NCBI GenBank assembly: GCA_965200035.1
Contig: OZ241334.1
Coordinates: 1,736,001-1,800,000, forward strand
Reading direction: 5' to 3'
DNA from: UBA1952 sp965200035
GTDB taxonomy: Bacteria > Bacteroidota > Bacteroidia > Chitinophagales > Chitinophagaceae
Length of the DNA: 64,000 bases
Below, in pieces: positions 8,902 to 17,582 of the stretch. The notes beneath the pieces are model-generated. The model was not told where the DNA came from. It made no database searches and was given only the letters and a program-made list of their open reading frames with translations. A program made the position numbers and the translations under genes. Numbering within the stretch: position 1 is the first letter of the stretch; every line of letters begins with the position of its first letter.

Positions 8902-8933
8902 AGCTGTATTTATATTTGGTGTAACGTATACTG

Positions 8934-8941
8934 CAAAGGTG
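8934..8941 (-). promoter_or_regulatory. Probable -7 box of the DUF2911 gene
   Basis: On the minus strand the sequence reads CACCTTTG, one mismatch from TAnnTTTG and identical to the -7 box proposed here for mreB. It lies 33 bp upstream of the DUF2911 ATG. Confidence 0.45.
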
Positions 8942-8996
8942 TGCTAAAAAACAATGGCGACAGTCAGCGCACTTGCCGTATCACCGGAATAATATC

Positions 8997-9485
8997 ATGA
9001 GCATCCGCCCTGCACATCACGATGATCTGGAGCAGATCAACAACATCTATAATCAGGCAATTGGCTTGAGGATGACGGCAGACACTCATCCTGTTTCGAT
9101 GCTGCAGCGCAGGGAATGGTTCCTGCAGCATGAACCTGCTATGTATCCTGTATTTGTTTATAAAGCAGAAGGCGTTGTGGCGGGCTGGCTTTCATTTAGT
9201 CCTTACCGTAGTGGCAGACAGGCTTTGCGGCAAACGGCAGAGATCAGCTATTATATTGATGAAGCATTTCGTGGAAAAGGCATTGGAACTAAACTAGTAA
9301 ATTTTGCCCTGAAAGAAGCGCCGTCATTGGCTTTGCATGTACTGTTCGCCATCATTCTGGAGCATAATACGGCCAGCATTGCGTTGATGAAAAAGTGTGG
9401 CTTCAAGCAATGGGGCTTTCTGCCGGAGGTAGCCAATTTTGATGGCGACCTGTGCGGACAAGTGTATTATGGAATGGTACTGTAG
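8997..9485 (+). CDS. GNAT N-acetyltransferase, phosphinothricin acetyltransferase-like
   Basis: The 162-residue cytoplasmic enzyme starts at MSIRPAHHDDLEQINNIYNQ; an earlier in-frame TTG is less likely. The layout is that of the Pat/Bar-type GNAT family, which transfers acetyl from acetyl-CoA to an amine: an N-terminal IRPA..DL..I..IYN, the central EISYYIDEAFRGKGIGTKLV with the acetyl-CoA pyrophosphate loop (RGKGIG), and the C-terminal HNTASIALMKKCGFKQWGFLP. The substrate is unknown, since many family members act on methionine derivatives or other amino acids. The gene is not in an operon and converges with the ATE-like gene 13 bp away. Confidence 0.88.
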   Translation: MSIRPAHHDDLEQINNIYNQAIGLRMTADTHPVSMLQRREWFLQHEPAMYPVFVYKAEGVVAGWLSFSPYRSGRQALRQTAEISYYIDEAFRGKGIGTKLVNFALKEAPSLALHVLFAIILEHNTASIALMKKCGFKQWGFLPEVANFDGDLCGQVYYGMVL

Positions 9486-9498
9486 CTTTTCTATAGGC

Positions 9499-10179
9499 TC
9501 ACTTCTCTGACTGCTGTGCATGCAGCGATGCTGCATACGGGTACCATTGCTCCTGCACCATGTCCCATAATTCAATGCGGTCTTTCCCGGCCATCAGCTT
9601 ATAGTCAAACTTTGGAAAATTCATTGCTATATAGCCGGGATAGAAAAACTCTTTGCCGGTTTCGGCGGCATAGCGCACGCTTTCCAGATACAGCCACTTG
9701 CCGGGACTGTACTTTTTATAATCCGGATGGTAGAAGTTGAGAATGCCGGCGGCGCTGTGTTCGCCTTCATCAAAATAGCCTACGGCAATGAGCTGGCCTC
9801 CATCGCGCACCTGCCACATGCGTGCGGGAAAATAATTGACCGGACTTTCACCCATCAGAAAAGCAGCCGCAGAGCCGGGCGCATCAAAATTCACATTCTG
9901 CCGGTAGGCGCTGTACAGCTCTTCGATCTCATCATCAATATGTGCATCCAGCAGTACGCAGGAGAAGTTGCAGTTACGGCGCATGAGCTCGCGGTGCCGC
10001 CTGCCCGGGGCGTAGCCCCGCAAACATATCCTTGCCCACAGCACTTCTATGAGCATCCCTTCATCGTTGATGGTAGCGCTGGTGGTAAATACAGTCTGCC
10101 GCATACGGTAATAGCCCTGCGCCAGTAGCACATCCATCATTGCAGGGGTCAGGGACTCCTGAAGCAGGAAGTAGTACAT
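9499..10179 (-). CDS. ATE-type arginyl/leucyl-tRNA-protein transferase homologue
   Basis: The 226-residue protein matches the aminoacyl-tRNA-protein transferase family, which adds an amino acid to protein N-termini (N-degron pathway). The C-terminal half has the ATE_C signature: GILNFYHPDYKKYSPGKW, LESVRYAAETGKEFFYPGYI and NFPKFDYK. The N-terminal half carries the RGYAPGRRHRELMRRN segment that corresponds to the family's basic PSKSQRR-type motif. The Cys cluster of typical ATE N-domains is not visible where expected. Proteins of this length are usual in Bacteroidota. It follows the DUF2147 gene on the minus strand (53-bp gap) and may be the last gene of the paa/GT39 run. Amino-acid and acceptor specificity cannot be read from sequence. 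Confidence 0.75.
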   Translation of the reverse strand: MYYFLLQESLTPAMMDVLLAQGYYRMRQTVFTTSATINDEGMLIEVLWARICLRGYAPGRRHRELMRRNCNFSCVLLDAHIDDEIEELYSAYRQNVNFDAPGSAAAFLMGESPVNYFPARMWQVRDGGQLIAVGYFDEGEHSAAGILNFYHPDYKKYSPGKWLYLESVRYAAETGKEFFYPGYIAMNFPKFDYKLMAGKDRIELWDMVQEQWYPYAASLHAQQSEK

Positions 10180-10232
10180 GTAAAATTAAAAACGGAAAAG
10201 TGATCTGATATTCCTTCCGTAAAATTAACGGA

Positions 10233-10694
10233 TCAACGGTGAAAGCCCATGGTTTTGCCCAGAATACGAAAGCCTTTGTATGCTCTTACAGACAGCTTTC
10301 CATCGCTCGTGAGCTCAATGGATGCATCATATTCCTTCCCTGAGCCTGCATCATAGATATGCCCGTCGTCCCAGCGCTTTTCATCCGCATCGTACTTCAG
10401 GCCGTGCAGCACATTCAGGCCGATCAACTTTCTTCCGCGCAGCGCGGGATTGGGATTTTTTTCATCCAGCCGGTCATTGGAAGATACTTTACTATGATGA
10501 TCTGTAAATGAGATAATCTTCGCCTGATATTCTATACCGGTTTTATAAACTTCGATGGTCAGCGCTTTTTCATCCGCTTTCCATTGCCCGAGAATGGCAT
10601 CCTGTATCTGTGCGCTGTGGGCCTGGAAATGTGTACCGGCAAGAAGCGCGGCGCCTGTAACAATCTTCAGAATATGCTTCCGGTAAGGTATCAT
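10233..10694 (-). CDS. DUF2147 family secreted protein
   Basis: The 153-residue protein begins at MIPYRKHILKIVTGAALLAG. The start is favoured over a longer frame because an A/G-rich stretch (AGAGAAAGG) sits just upstream and the extra 90 codons would run antiparallel to nothing but overlap the upstream gene. A signal peptide ends near HSAQ. The mature part shows the DUF2147 pattern: ILGQWKAD near the start, KNPNPALRGRKLIGLNVL in the middle and WDDGHIYDAGSGKEYDA, a small lipocalin-like barrel in the family. Its role is unknown. It lies 56 bp downstream of a polytopic membrane protein gene on the same strand. Confidence 0.85.
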   Translation of the reverse strand: MIPYRKHILKIVTGAALLAGTHFQAHSAQIQDAILGQWKADEKALTIEVYKTGIEYQAKIISFTDHHSKVSSNDRLDEKNPNPALRGRKLIGLNVLHGLKYDADEKRWDDGHIYDAGSGKEYDASIELTSDGKLSVRAYKGFRILGKTMGFHR

Positions 10695-10750
10695 TCCTTT
10701 CTCTTTTTTGCAGGACGCAGAAAGGCTGGTGTTGCTGATATAGTTACCGG

Positions 10751-12163
10751 CTATGCCTGATGTACATCCGGTCCGCTGACGGAGCGCCCGTATCCTTTCT
10801 TTGTCGTTAAACCAATAAAATAATTCAGCAGATACAACAGGCAGAGAAAAGGCAGCACCCAGAATACCCTGGAATTGAACCGCCCGATCACAGTAGAAAA
10901 GGTAGCAGTGATTGCAGCGTTGCAGCAGAGAAATATTGCTGTCAGCACGAAGGCGCATCGCCACTTCCCGTTGTTGTTATCCGGTTGTTCCTGACGATAC
11001 AAATTTCCTACCAGCAGCGCGCCTGCACCTGTTAAAAAAGTAAAAATCACGATCAGCACGTTAAAAAGCGTGAGGTTGAGGTAACCTTCATTCTGCATAG
11101 ACGCCGAATATTCTTTCAGCTCTGAACGCTGGTATTTGCCGATGCTCAGATAGGGCGATGAGCCTTCGGGCTGTGGTACCACGCCATCACCGATATTCAG
11201 TTGCGCCAGTTGCCGCAGAGAGGCCTGTGCCGACTTGAATGAAAACAGCGCCAGATATTTTGGGGTAGTCAGTATCTTCTTTTCGATCTGCTGATATTCC
11301 GCCTCATTGGCTTCCCAGCCGCCGGTTTTGTAGAGCGGGCTTTCAGGGTTCCACATAAATATCCATTGGCGGTTGGGCAACTGGTCTTTATAAGCGCACA
11401 ATTTATAGTTGTTGTTAGCACAGTTCTCTGCGAGAAATTTATCCATTATCCCGCTCTCTACCATACGGCACATCAGGAAAACGCCGCTGGCCGCACTGGG
11501 GCGAAACCCTTTACCCGCAATTGCATTCAGGGTGCAAAAACCCAGCAGCGCAGAAATGCTCAGTGCCAGCAGAACAAGGTTTTTTTGAAACGTTCTGTTT
11601 TTTCGCATCCAGCCATGAATCATCAAAAGGATAGACATAGAAGCCAGGATTAACGGATGCGCGTTGTGAAGCATCAGCACACAGAAAAGGAAGACGGCCA
11701 GTAAAGCTCTGTATGCTTTGCTTAATGGTACCATGTGCCAGATCATCACGCAGAGCAGTAGTATAGCCGTAAATATATCGGGCATGAGCTGGCTGCAAAA
11801 CCAGGCTGCGCTGGTGCAGAAGGTGACCAATAAACAGGCAGCAATAAATATCTTTCCCGAATACCTGCTGCCGAGCAAATGACGCATCAGTATCTGCAGC
11901 AATGCAGCCAGCAATAGGGCTTGTACGGCTATGCATCCCCAAAGCGTCAGGCCCAGACTGCTGGCACGTATAAATACGCTGTAGCCCAGCGCACGATCAA
12001 GCGGCACGGTAAGCTCATAGGCATTGCCCACATAGGCGCCGCTATCGGGCGTCACCATCGGGAAGCCATTGTAGAGCGCGGGCGCTATGAATAGCAGGGT
12101 ACCGGCCAGCAATCCGATCAGCCAGTTTTTATTCCCTTGTGCGGTATCTGATGGAATGTTCAT
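10751..12163 (-). CDS. Polytopic membrane protein, possibly glycosyltransferase-related
   Basis: A 470-residue protein is predicted from MNIPSDTAQGNKNW. About ten hydrophobic helices are visible, with a large soluble loop between about residues 240 and 370 and a KKGYGRSVSG tail. After the first helix the segment FPMVTPDSGAYVGNAYEL has the acidic residue placement seen in the first periplasmic loop of GT-C glycosyltransferases; this is suggestive only. An in-frame upstream extension overlapping the next gene was rejected. It is the third of three consecutive minus-strand membrane-protein genes; a role in sugar transfer to a surface polymer or protein is inferred from its GT39-like neighbour. 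Confidence 0.6.
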   Translation of the reverse strand: MNIPSDTAQGNKNWLIGLLAGTLLFIAPALYNGFPMVTPDSGAYVGNAYELTVPLDRALGYSVFIRASSLGLTLWGCIAVQALLLAALLQILMRHLLGSRYSGKIFIAACLLVTFCTSAAWFCSQLMPDIFTAILLLCVMIWHMVPLSKAYRALLAVFLFCVLMLHNAHPLILASMSILLMIHGWMRKNRTFQKNLVLLALSISALLGFCTLNAIAGKGFRPSAASGVFLMCRMVESGIMDKFLAENCANNNYKLCAYKDQLPNRQWIFMWNPESPLYKTGGWEANEAEYQQIEKKILTTPKYLALFSFKSAQASLRQLAQLNIGDGVVPQPEGSSPYLSIGKYQRSELKEYSASMQNEGYLNLTLFNVLIVIFTFLTGAGALLVGNLYRQEQPDNNNGKWRCAFVLTAIFLCCNAAITATFSTVIGRFNSRVFWVLPFLCLLYLLNYFIGLTTKKGYGRSVSGPDVHQA

Positions 12164-12215
12164 ATTGCCTGATCGGTGTTCCTTAAATGCTTTTTCTAAC
12201 GGATACTGCAGGTCA

Positions 12216-13658
12216 TCATTGGTACTTGATCCGGTTAAGCTGATCTTTATTGATGACGCTATCCAGAAAGATATACTTCCCCGCGCCCAGTTCAAAATAT
12301 CTTTTCGTCAGCGCGGCTTCCGGTATTTGCCAGCCATCTACCTGTATAGTTGCGCCATCGTCTTTAATGGTATAGGATTTTTCATTCCATGCTAAAAACA
12401 ACGTTTTGCTATGCTCCTTCCCGTCCAGCGAACTGAGGAGCAATGATTCCATAGATGCATTCCATAAAGAGCTGAGCGGTATGCCGTCGGGAATCCATTT
12501 TCTGTAAAGCACGGCTTTCTTCGTTTTCAGACTGTCCATCAACTGCATATTGGCGGCCATCCATTTATGCCGCTGGGCAATTGGCCTGCTGCCGTTTGCA
12601 ATTTTACAAAATGAGATGATAAGGATAACCAGTGCGGCAGATGGTATGATGGCTTTGTTGATGCGGATTTTCGGCAGATAGACTCTTAAAATAAGCACGA
12701 TGAAGAACACGATTGGCTGCAGCGTATGCTCATAGTAATGATTGTAAATCTGGTATTTAAAATCATCAAACGACATAATGATCAGCGAGAAGAAACCAAC
12801 CGATGTGAGGATGAGAAAAATGACAGATCGGTAATCCGAAAAGCGAACCAGCATAATCAGCAGCAGCAGGAATACCAGCGGCAGGCAGAAGGCCTCGCTG
12901 ATCAGGTAATCATAAAAGCCATTGGCTATGGGTCCGGAATAATAGCGTGTTGAGATTTGCTGAAACAGCTCTACAGCCGTGATTTTTCCGGCTTCGTAGG
13001 GCGATGTGAAGAAGAATTTTTTCAGCAAAAAGCATCCGAAAAAAATAGCTGCGGGAAATGCCAGCGTCCGTAAATGATCTCTTCTCAGCAGCCATCTGTA
13101 CAGCATCCATGCCAGCGTTACGGGCAATATCAGGGGATGGCTGAAGGCAATGACCGGTACCATAATCAATGCAGCCAGGCAGAATGCCCGTTGATGATTA
13201 CTGCCTTCTTTATAGTAATCATATACGCCATCGTACAGCAGGAACACTACCATCCCCATCTGAAATTCGCTCACGGTGAAGTAAAACAACCGGGCATTCA
13301 TCAGGGTAAAAAAGAACAGAATTGATAGCCCGACATAGGGATTTTTCAGCCACTTTACAGCCAGAAAAATACAGACGCACGGTACCAGCGCATACCCGAC
13401 CGAGTACGCCATCACCACTGACTTCAGGGGCAAATGCAGGTTAATGAATATGGCCGGCAACAACTGATTAAGCAAGCCCACAAAACGGCTGTGCGCTACA
13501 GTATAGCCGTGATTGTGTGTCATTTCTTCTATATAGTAGGCCGCATCTTCAAAAATGGTTCGCTCTTTATAATACAGGACGGAAAGAACCAGCAAAGCAG
13601 CCGATCCCAGAAACAGGACCATATTCAGATAGCGGTTTTTTAATGCCGGATATTCCAT
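12216..13658 (-). CDS. Polytopic membrane protein, hypothetical
   Basis: The 480-residue protein has about ten to eleven hydrophobic segments, starting with YLNMVLFLGSAALLVLSVLY, followed by a ~110-residue soluble C-terminal part after the last helix (AIIPSAALVILIISFC). The first loop has FEDAAYYIEEMTHN, an acidic pair reminiscent of the catalytic loop of GT-C enzymes. The C-terminal domain ends YIFLDSVINKDQLNRIKYQ. I do not recognise a defined family. It starts 16 bp after the GT39-like gene on the same strand, so the two are probably cotranscribed and may act in the same envelope glycosylation or lipid-sugar step. Confidence 0.55.
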   Translation of the reverse strand: MEYPALKNRYLNMVLFLGSAALLVLSVLYYKERTIFEDAAYYIEEMTHNHGYTVAHSRFVGLLNQLLPAIFINLHLPLKSVVMAYSVGYALVPCVCIFLAVKWLKNPYVGLSILFFFTLMNARLFYFTVSEFQMGMVVFLLYDGVYDYYKEGSNHQRAFCLAALIMVPVIAFSHPLILPVTLAWMLYRWLLRRDHLRTLAFPAAIFFGCFLLKKFFFTSPYEAGKITAVELFQQISTRYYSGPIANGFYDYLISEAFCLPLVFLLLLIMLVRFSDYRSVIFLILTSVGFFSLIIMSFDDFKYQIYNHYYEHTLQPIVFFIVLILRVYLPKIRINKAIIPSAALVILIISFCKIANGSRPIAQRHKWMAANMQLMDSLKTKKAVLYRKWIPDGIPLSSLWNASMESLLLSSLDGKEHSKTLFLAWNEKSYTIKDDGATIQVDGWQIPEAALTKRYFELGAGKYIFLDSVINKDQLNRIKYQ

Positions 13659-13674
13659 TTCGTGTGTTTAGCAA

Positions 13675-15222
13675 TTATTGGTTCAAGGGTTTGGAGCTGG
13701 CTTTTGTCCACCGCAACACGGCCATATTATCCTTATTGCTGAGTATGGCGAAGTCATTCAACTGGGCCGGATCAATGGATTGAATATGAGCCAGCGTTCC
13801 CCCACTGCATACTAAGATAGATGCATTTCGGTCTTGCATAGTAGTTCTGACGCAGGTTAGGCCAGTTTCCAGCCAACTTACCGGCAGGTTGTAACCTCTA
13901 CGATCGCAATATACAAGCCCCAGATTAGGCGCATTATCTCCTACCACAATCTGTTCATCGCGGGAGATGTGTAGGTCATCCAATACCTGTGCACCGTGTT
14001 CCATCCATATATAAGATGCGTTGGCATCATAATAATCGCCTTCAGGCTTTTGCCGCTGGAAGATCTGATAATCTGCAAATAAAAAAAGCGCTGCAATGAC
14101 AACCAGCACTCCTGCCCGGACTGCGCTCAACTGCCTGCCCTGAAGCCCGCGACGGACGCTGATCATAGCAATCAACAGCAGCATGCACAAGAGTGGGAAA
14201 AAAAGTGGCAAAATGTAGTAATCATGCAGCTTAAGCTGCTCACCGAAAAAGTAGCTTAGCGTACATGCGCCCGCTAGAAAAATGATTATTGGAAGCACCA
14301 GACGCTTGCTTTTTTGAAAGCTAAGCACCAGCCCAACCGTCACTATAAAAATATAGATGATGTACTGCTGGGAAAGAAGGTACTCGTTCATCCATCGCCT
14401 CTTAAAGCTTACTTCAAAATATTCAGTAAATGAATCCCAGCTTTTGAATGGTCTCGTCTCGGCGAGGAATACAGGACTGTGGTATTTGTTGTCCAGATAT
14501 TTTACATACAACAGATTTCCGAGGATCAGCGCAAGCGTGATAACTCCTACAACTATCGTCTGCCAGAGTTCTCTTTTATTGCCTTTACGCCATAGATGTC
14601 CTAGTGCGAAAATGCTGATTCCGGCAAGGTAAGTGATCGTTGATGTCTTAATCAGCACAGCGAGGGTAAGCCAGGTAAACGAGCTATAAAGACTTTTCAG
14701 GCGATCATCGCGCAGATAACGGAAGAAAAAATAAAACCCGATGAAGCAGATAGATACTGCTGCAGAATCAGGAAGAAAATTGCCCGAATAATATACATAT
14801 ACCGGACTGCAAAAGATAAAAAGTGGTGTAAATATAGAACAGACAAAATCGCGCGTGCGCTCGTAAACAATGAGGAATAATGCATAAAGCCCGCTCAGCG
14901 CAATACAAATATCCAGAAGCCGGTAGCAATTACTGATTTGCTGTCTGCCGAAAATATATCCCAACGCTGCAGCAAGGTAGCTCTGCAAGGGAAACTCTAC
15001 TCCTGCAATACCATCTTTAGAATAAAGGCTTTGAGTAGCCGGCTGCAGGAAATTCATTCCATGATCATAAAAATTTATAGCCAGCGAAAGCCGGTCTGCC
15101 TGCGCCCAGTCATGGATGCCATAGGGCAACCGACCAACGACATCTGAATAATAAACAATGCAGTAGAGTATAGCAATGGCCCAAAAGCCTGTGTGGCTAA
15201 GCCAGTTCTTTTTAAGCAGCAT
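13675..15222 (-). CDS. GT39-family (ArnT/PMT-like) membrane glycosyltransferase
   Basis: The 515-residue inner-membrane protein fits the GT-C/GT39 fold, which uses polyprenyl-phosphate sugars as donors. After helix 1 comes the acidic loop GIHDWAQADRLSLAINFYDH, in the position of the catalytic Asp motif. The next loop contains GVEFPLQSYLAAALGYIFG, and YYSGNFLPDSAAVSICFIG matches the conserved NxxPD segment between helices. About eleven helices are followed by a ~130-residue periplasmic C-terminal domain. It begins 35 bp after paaC and leads a run of three membrane-protein genes, so it may share the paa transcript although the functions look unrelated. Donor and acceptor are unknown. Confidence 0.78.
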   Translation of the reverse strand: MLLKKNWLSHTGFWAIAILYCIVYYSDVVGRLPYGIHDWAQADRLSLAINFYDHGMNFLQPATQSLYSKDGIAGVEFPLQSYLAAALGYIFGRQQISNCYRLLDICIALSGLYALFLIVYERTRDFVCSIFTPLFIFCSPVYVYYSGNFLPDSAAVSICFIGFYFFFRYLRDDRLKSLYSSFTWLTLAVLIKTSTITYLAGISIFALGHLWRKGNKRELWQTIVVGVITLALILGNLLYVKYLDNKYHSPVFLAETRPFKSWDSFTEYFEVSFKRRWMNEYLLSQQYIIYIFIVTVGLVLSFQKSKRLVLPIIIFLAGACTLSYFFGEQLKLHDYYILPLFFPLLCMLLLIAMISVRRGLQGRQLSAVRAGVLVVIAALFLFADYQIFQRQKPEGDYYDANASYIWMEHGAQVLDDLHISRDEQIVVGDNAPNLGLVYCDRRGYNLPVSWLETGLTCVRTTMQDRNASILVCSGGTLAHIQSIDPAQLNDFAILSNKDNMAVLRWTKASSKPLNQ

Positions 15223-15257
15223 TCAATATTAAAGCGGGGTTTAAAGCAATAACTAAT

Positions 15258-16085
15258 CTACCATTCCATGCCCGGATAAGCCCGTTGCAGGTATTGCATT
15301 TCTGCCAGTACGTAGCCAAGGTGCTCGGTATGTATACCGGTCTTTCCGCCCTGTTGCATCCAGGTATTTTCCGGCATTTTTAAAGTAGCTTCTTCAATAA
15401 TATTTTTCACGTGCTCGAGCCATTGCTGCCTGATCACGCCAAGATCTGCACCAATACCTGCCTGCAGCATAGCTTTATCTGCCTCTGTAGCTATAGTAAA
15501 TTCACCAGTGTATGCCCAGCGCTCATCTATAGCCTTCTGCATGCGCCGGTGGCTTTCTTCCGTACCATCACCCAGCCGGATCACCCATTCAGAAGACCAC
15601 TTCAGGTGATAGCTTACTTCTTTTAATGATTTTTCGGCTACGGCAGCCAGTAATTCATCTTTACTTTCCTGAAGCGCTTTGTAAAAGTAGTAGTTGAATA
15701 CATCGGTAAAAAATGAGCGGGCTACGGTGAAGGCCCAGTCCTCATTGGGCTGTTCTGCCAATTGTACATTGCGGAAATCCCAGGCATCGCGCAGGTAAGC
15801 GATATCATCTTCTTCCAGTTTTCCTTTTTGGGCAAAAGCCTGATTGAGCATTGGCGAACTGAATGCCTGCTCGCGTGCTTCCGGCGAAAGATCATTATAA
15901 AGCGTAGCTGCATAATCACACAGGCTGCGCGCCGCGCCAATATGATCCAGCGCCATATTGGTAATAGCAATATCCTGCTCCAAAACAGGCCCATGACCGC
16001 ACCATTCACTGAGGCGGTGGCCTGTAATCAAGGCATTATCTGCAATCTGGAGAACGTAGCAGAGAAGGTCAGTTGATTGGCTCAT
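15258..16085 (-). CDS. paaC: Phenylacetyl-CoA epoxidase subunit PaaC
   Basis: The 275-residue protein matches PaaC, the structural ferritin-fold subunit that pairs with PaaA in the ring-1,2-epoxidase of phenylacetyl-CoA. Visible hallmarks are ALITGHRLSEWCGHGPVLEQ and DIAITNMALDHIGAARSLCD near the N-terminus, and WSSEWVIRLGDGTEESHRRM in the middle. In the known family PaaC keeps the fold but lacks a functional diiron site. It follows paaB (43-bp gap) in the order paaA-paaB-paaC. No paaD or paaE follows; a GT39-type gene begins 35 bp downstream instead, so the reductase and maturation genes must lie elsewhere. Confidence 0.95.
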   Translation of the reverse strand: MSQSTDLLCYVLQIADNALITGHRLSEWCGHGPVLEQDIAITNMALDHIGAARSLCDYAATLYNDLSPEAREQAFSSPMLNQAFAQKGKLEEDDIAYLRDAWDFRNVQLAEQPNEDWAFTVARSFFTDVFNYYFYKALQESKDELLAAVAEKSLKEVSYHLKWSSEWVIRLGDGTEESHRRMQKAIDERWAYTGEFTIATEADKAMLQAGIGADLGVIRQQWLEHVKNIIEEATLKMPENTWMQQGGKTGIHTEHLGYVLAEMQYLQRAYPGMEW

Positions 16086-16128
16086 AAATGAATTACCTGT
16101 ACAGAAAAAATGATTACGTGCCTGTTAA

Positions 16129-16485
16129 TTACATATGGCTGATACCATCGGGAATATCATAAAAAGTCGGGTGCCTGTACACCTTGTCGTTGGCCGGGTC
16201 AAAAAGCTCATTGCTTTCCGAAGGGTCAGATGCGTGAATGTGTTTGCTTTCTACCACCCAAATGGAAATGCCTTCATTACGGCGGGTATATACATCGCGG
16301 GCATTTTCAATGGCCATCTGTGCATCTGCTGCATGAAGGCTTCCTGCGTGCTTATGATCCAAGCCGGCCTTGCTGCGGATAAATACTTCCCAGAGCGGCC
16401 ATTCATTCTGAAGATTGCTTTCGCCACCGGCAAGTTCCTTCTCGCCATAGTTGCCATAGCGGTGTTTGGAAAAAAGAGATAACAT
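16129..16485 (-). CDS. paaB: Phenylacetyl-CoA epoxidase subunit PaaB
   Basis: The protein is 118 residues from the ATG at 16485. The conserved PaaB core is plain: EWPLWEVFIRSKAGLDHKHA, GSLHAADAQMAIENARDVYT, RRNEGISIWVV and KVYRHPTFYDIPDGISHM. PaaB is the small subunit that bridges PaaAC heterodimers in the epoxidase complex. The usual family length is about 95 residues, so ~30 extra N-terminal residues (MLSLFSKHRYGNYGEKELAG and on) appear here; an even longer GTG start at 16530 abuts the paaA stop. The extension may be real or the start may be internal. It is cotranscribed with paaA and paaC. Confidence 0.93.
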   Translation of the reverse strand: MLSLFSKHRYGNYGEKELAGGESNLQNEWPLWEVFIRSKAGLDHKHAGSLHAADAQMAIENARDVYTRRNEGISIWVVESKHIHASDPSESNELFDPANDKVYRHPTFYDIPDGISHM

Positions 16486-16530
16486 ACGTTCGTTTGTATT
16501 AGATAAAGTAAGCTGTAGCGAGAAAATCAC

Positions 16531-17484
16531 TTATGCTGCTACGCTCTCATTTTCACGGCGTTCCTTACGCTTATGCGCATGAGCCATCGCAGCTTCACGC
16601 ACCCACGTACCTTCTTCCCAGGCTTTCTTACGCGTTTCAAGACGTTCTTTATTGCACGGGCCATTGCCCTTGACTACATTATTGAACTCGTCCCAGTTGA
16701 TCGCACCGAAGTCGTAATGGCCGCGCTCTTCATTCCATTTCAGATCAGGATCGGGAATGGTAAGGCCCAATATTTTTGTCTGCTCTACGGTTACATCCAC
16801 CATCTTCTGCCGCAATTCATCGTTGGTAAAGCGCTTGATGCGCCAGCGCATGCTTTTAGCTGTGTTGGGACTATTCGCATCATTCGGGCCAAACATCATC
16901 AGGGCCGGCCACCAAAAGCGATTCAGCGCATCCTGCGCCATTCTCTTTTGGATTGGTGTGCCCTGCGACATCTTCATCATGATCTCAAATCCCTGACGCT
17001 GGTGAAAGCTCTCTTCCTTGCATACGCGAACCATCGCGCGTGAGTAAGGCCCGTAGGAGGAACGGCAGAGCGGCACCTGATTCATAATAGCAGCACCATC
17101 TACCAGCCAGCCGATCGCACCCATATCTGCCCAGGTAAGGGTCGGATAATTAAAGATAGAAGAGTATTTAGCCTTGCCTGTGTGCAGCTGATCCAGCATC
17201 TGATCGCGGGTTATGCCCAGCGTTTCTGCAGCGCTGTAGAGATACAATCCATGGCCTGCTTCATCCTGCACTTTGGCCAGGAGAACGGCCTTCCGGCGCA
17301 GACTTGGCGCGCGGGTAATCCAGTTGCCTTCCGGCAACATGCCCACTATCTCGCTGTGCGCGTGCTGGCTTATCTGACGGATCAGCGTTTTGCGGTAATC
17401 GTCCGGCATCCAATCGCGCGGCTCGATCATCACATCGTTGTCAATCTTCTCGTCAAACTTTTCCTGAAAATCTATGGTGGACAT
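16531..17484 (-). CDS. paaA: Phenylacetyl-CoA epoxidase catalytic subunit PaaA
   Basis: The 317-residue protein from MSTIDFQEKF is the diiron catalytic subunit that inserts oxygen into the aromatic ring of phenylacetyl-CoA. Iron-binding motifs are present in family order: Glu45 in HSEIVGMLPEGNW, Glu75/His78 in KVQDEAGHGLYLYSAAETLG, and a second ExxH (Glu158/His161) in CKEESFHQRQGFE. The YGPYSRAMVRV segment and the C-terminal GHYDFGAINWDEFNNVVKG also match. A 20-codon upstream extension was not used because it has no ATG of its own beyond the frame start and overlaps the likely promoter. An exact -7 box (minus-strand TAAATTTG) lies 24 bp upstream. It is the first gene of paaABC. Confidence 0.96.
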   Translation of the reverse strand: MSTIDFQEKFDEKIDNDVMIEPRDWMPDDYRKTLIRQISQHAHSEIVGMLPEGNWITRAPSLRRKAVLLAKVQDEAGHGLYLYSAAETLGITRDQMLDQLHTGKAKYSSIFNYPTLTWADMGAIGWLVDGAAIMNQVPLCRSSYGPYSRAMVRVCKEESFHQRQGFEIMMKMSQGTPIQKRMAQDALNRFWWPALMMFGPNDANSPNTAKSMRWRIKRFTNDELRQKMVDVTVEQTKILGLTIPDPDLKWNEERGHYDFGAINWDEFNNVVKGNGPCNKERLETRKKAWEEGTWVREAAMAHAHKRKERRENESVAA

Positions 17485-17507
17485 GAATGATACAGCTTTA
17501 TGACTTA

Positions 17508-17515
17508 CAAATTTA
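17508..17515 (-). promoter_or_regulatory. -7 box of the paaABC operon
   Basis: The minus strand reads TAAATTTG, an exact TAnnTTTG match, 24 bp upstream of the paaA ATG at 17484. A TTTG with a 16-bp spacer, or ATTG with about 20, lies upstream as a possible -33 element. No PaaR-type operator palindrome was recognised. Confidence 0.6.
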
Positions 17516-17582
17516 CGCCAGAATACCCCGCCAAACAATTGCACGATGGTTAATCCCCCGAAATTGCTGCTTTCCGTTAATG

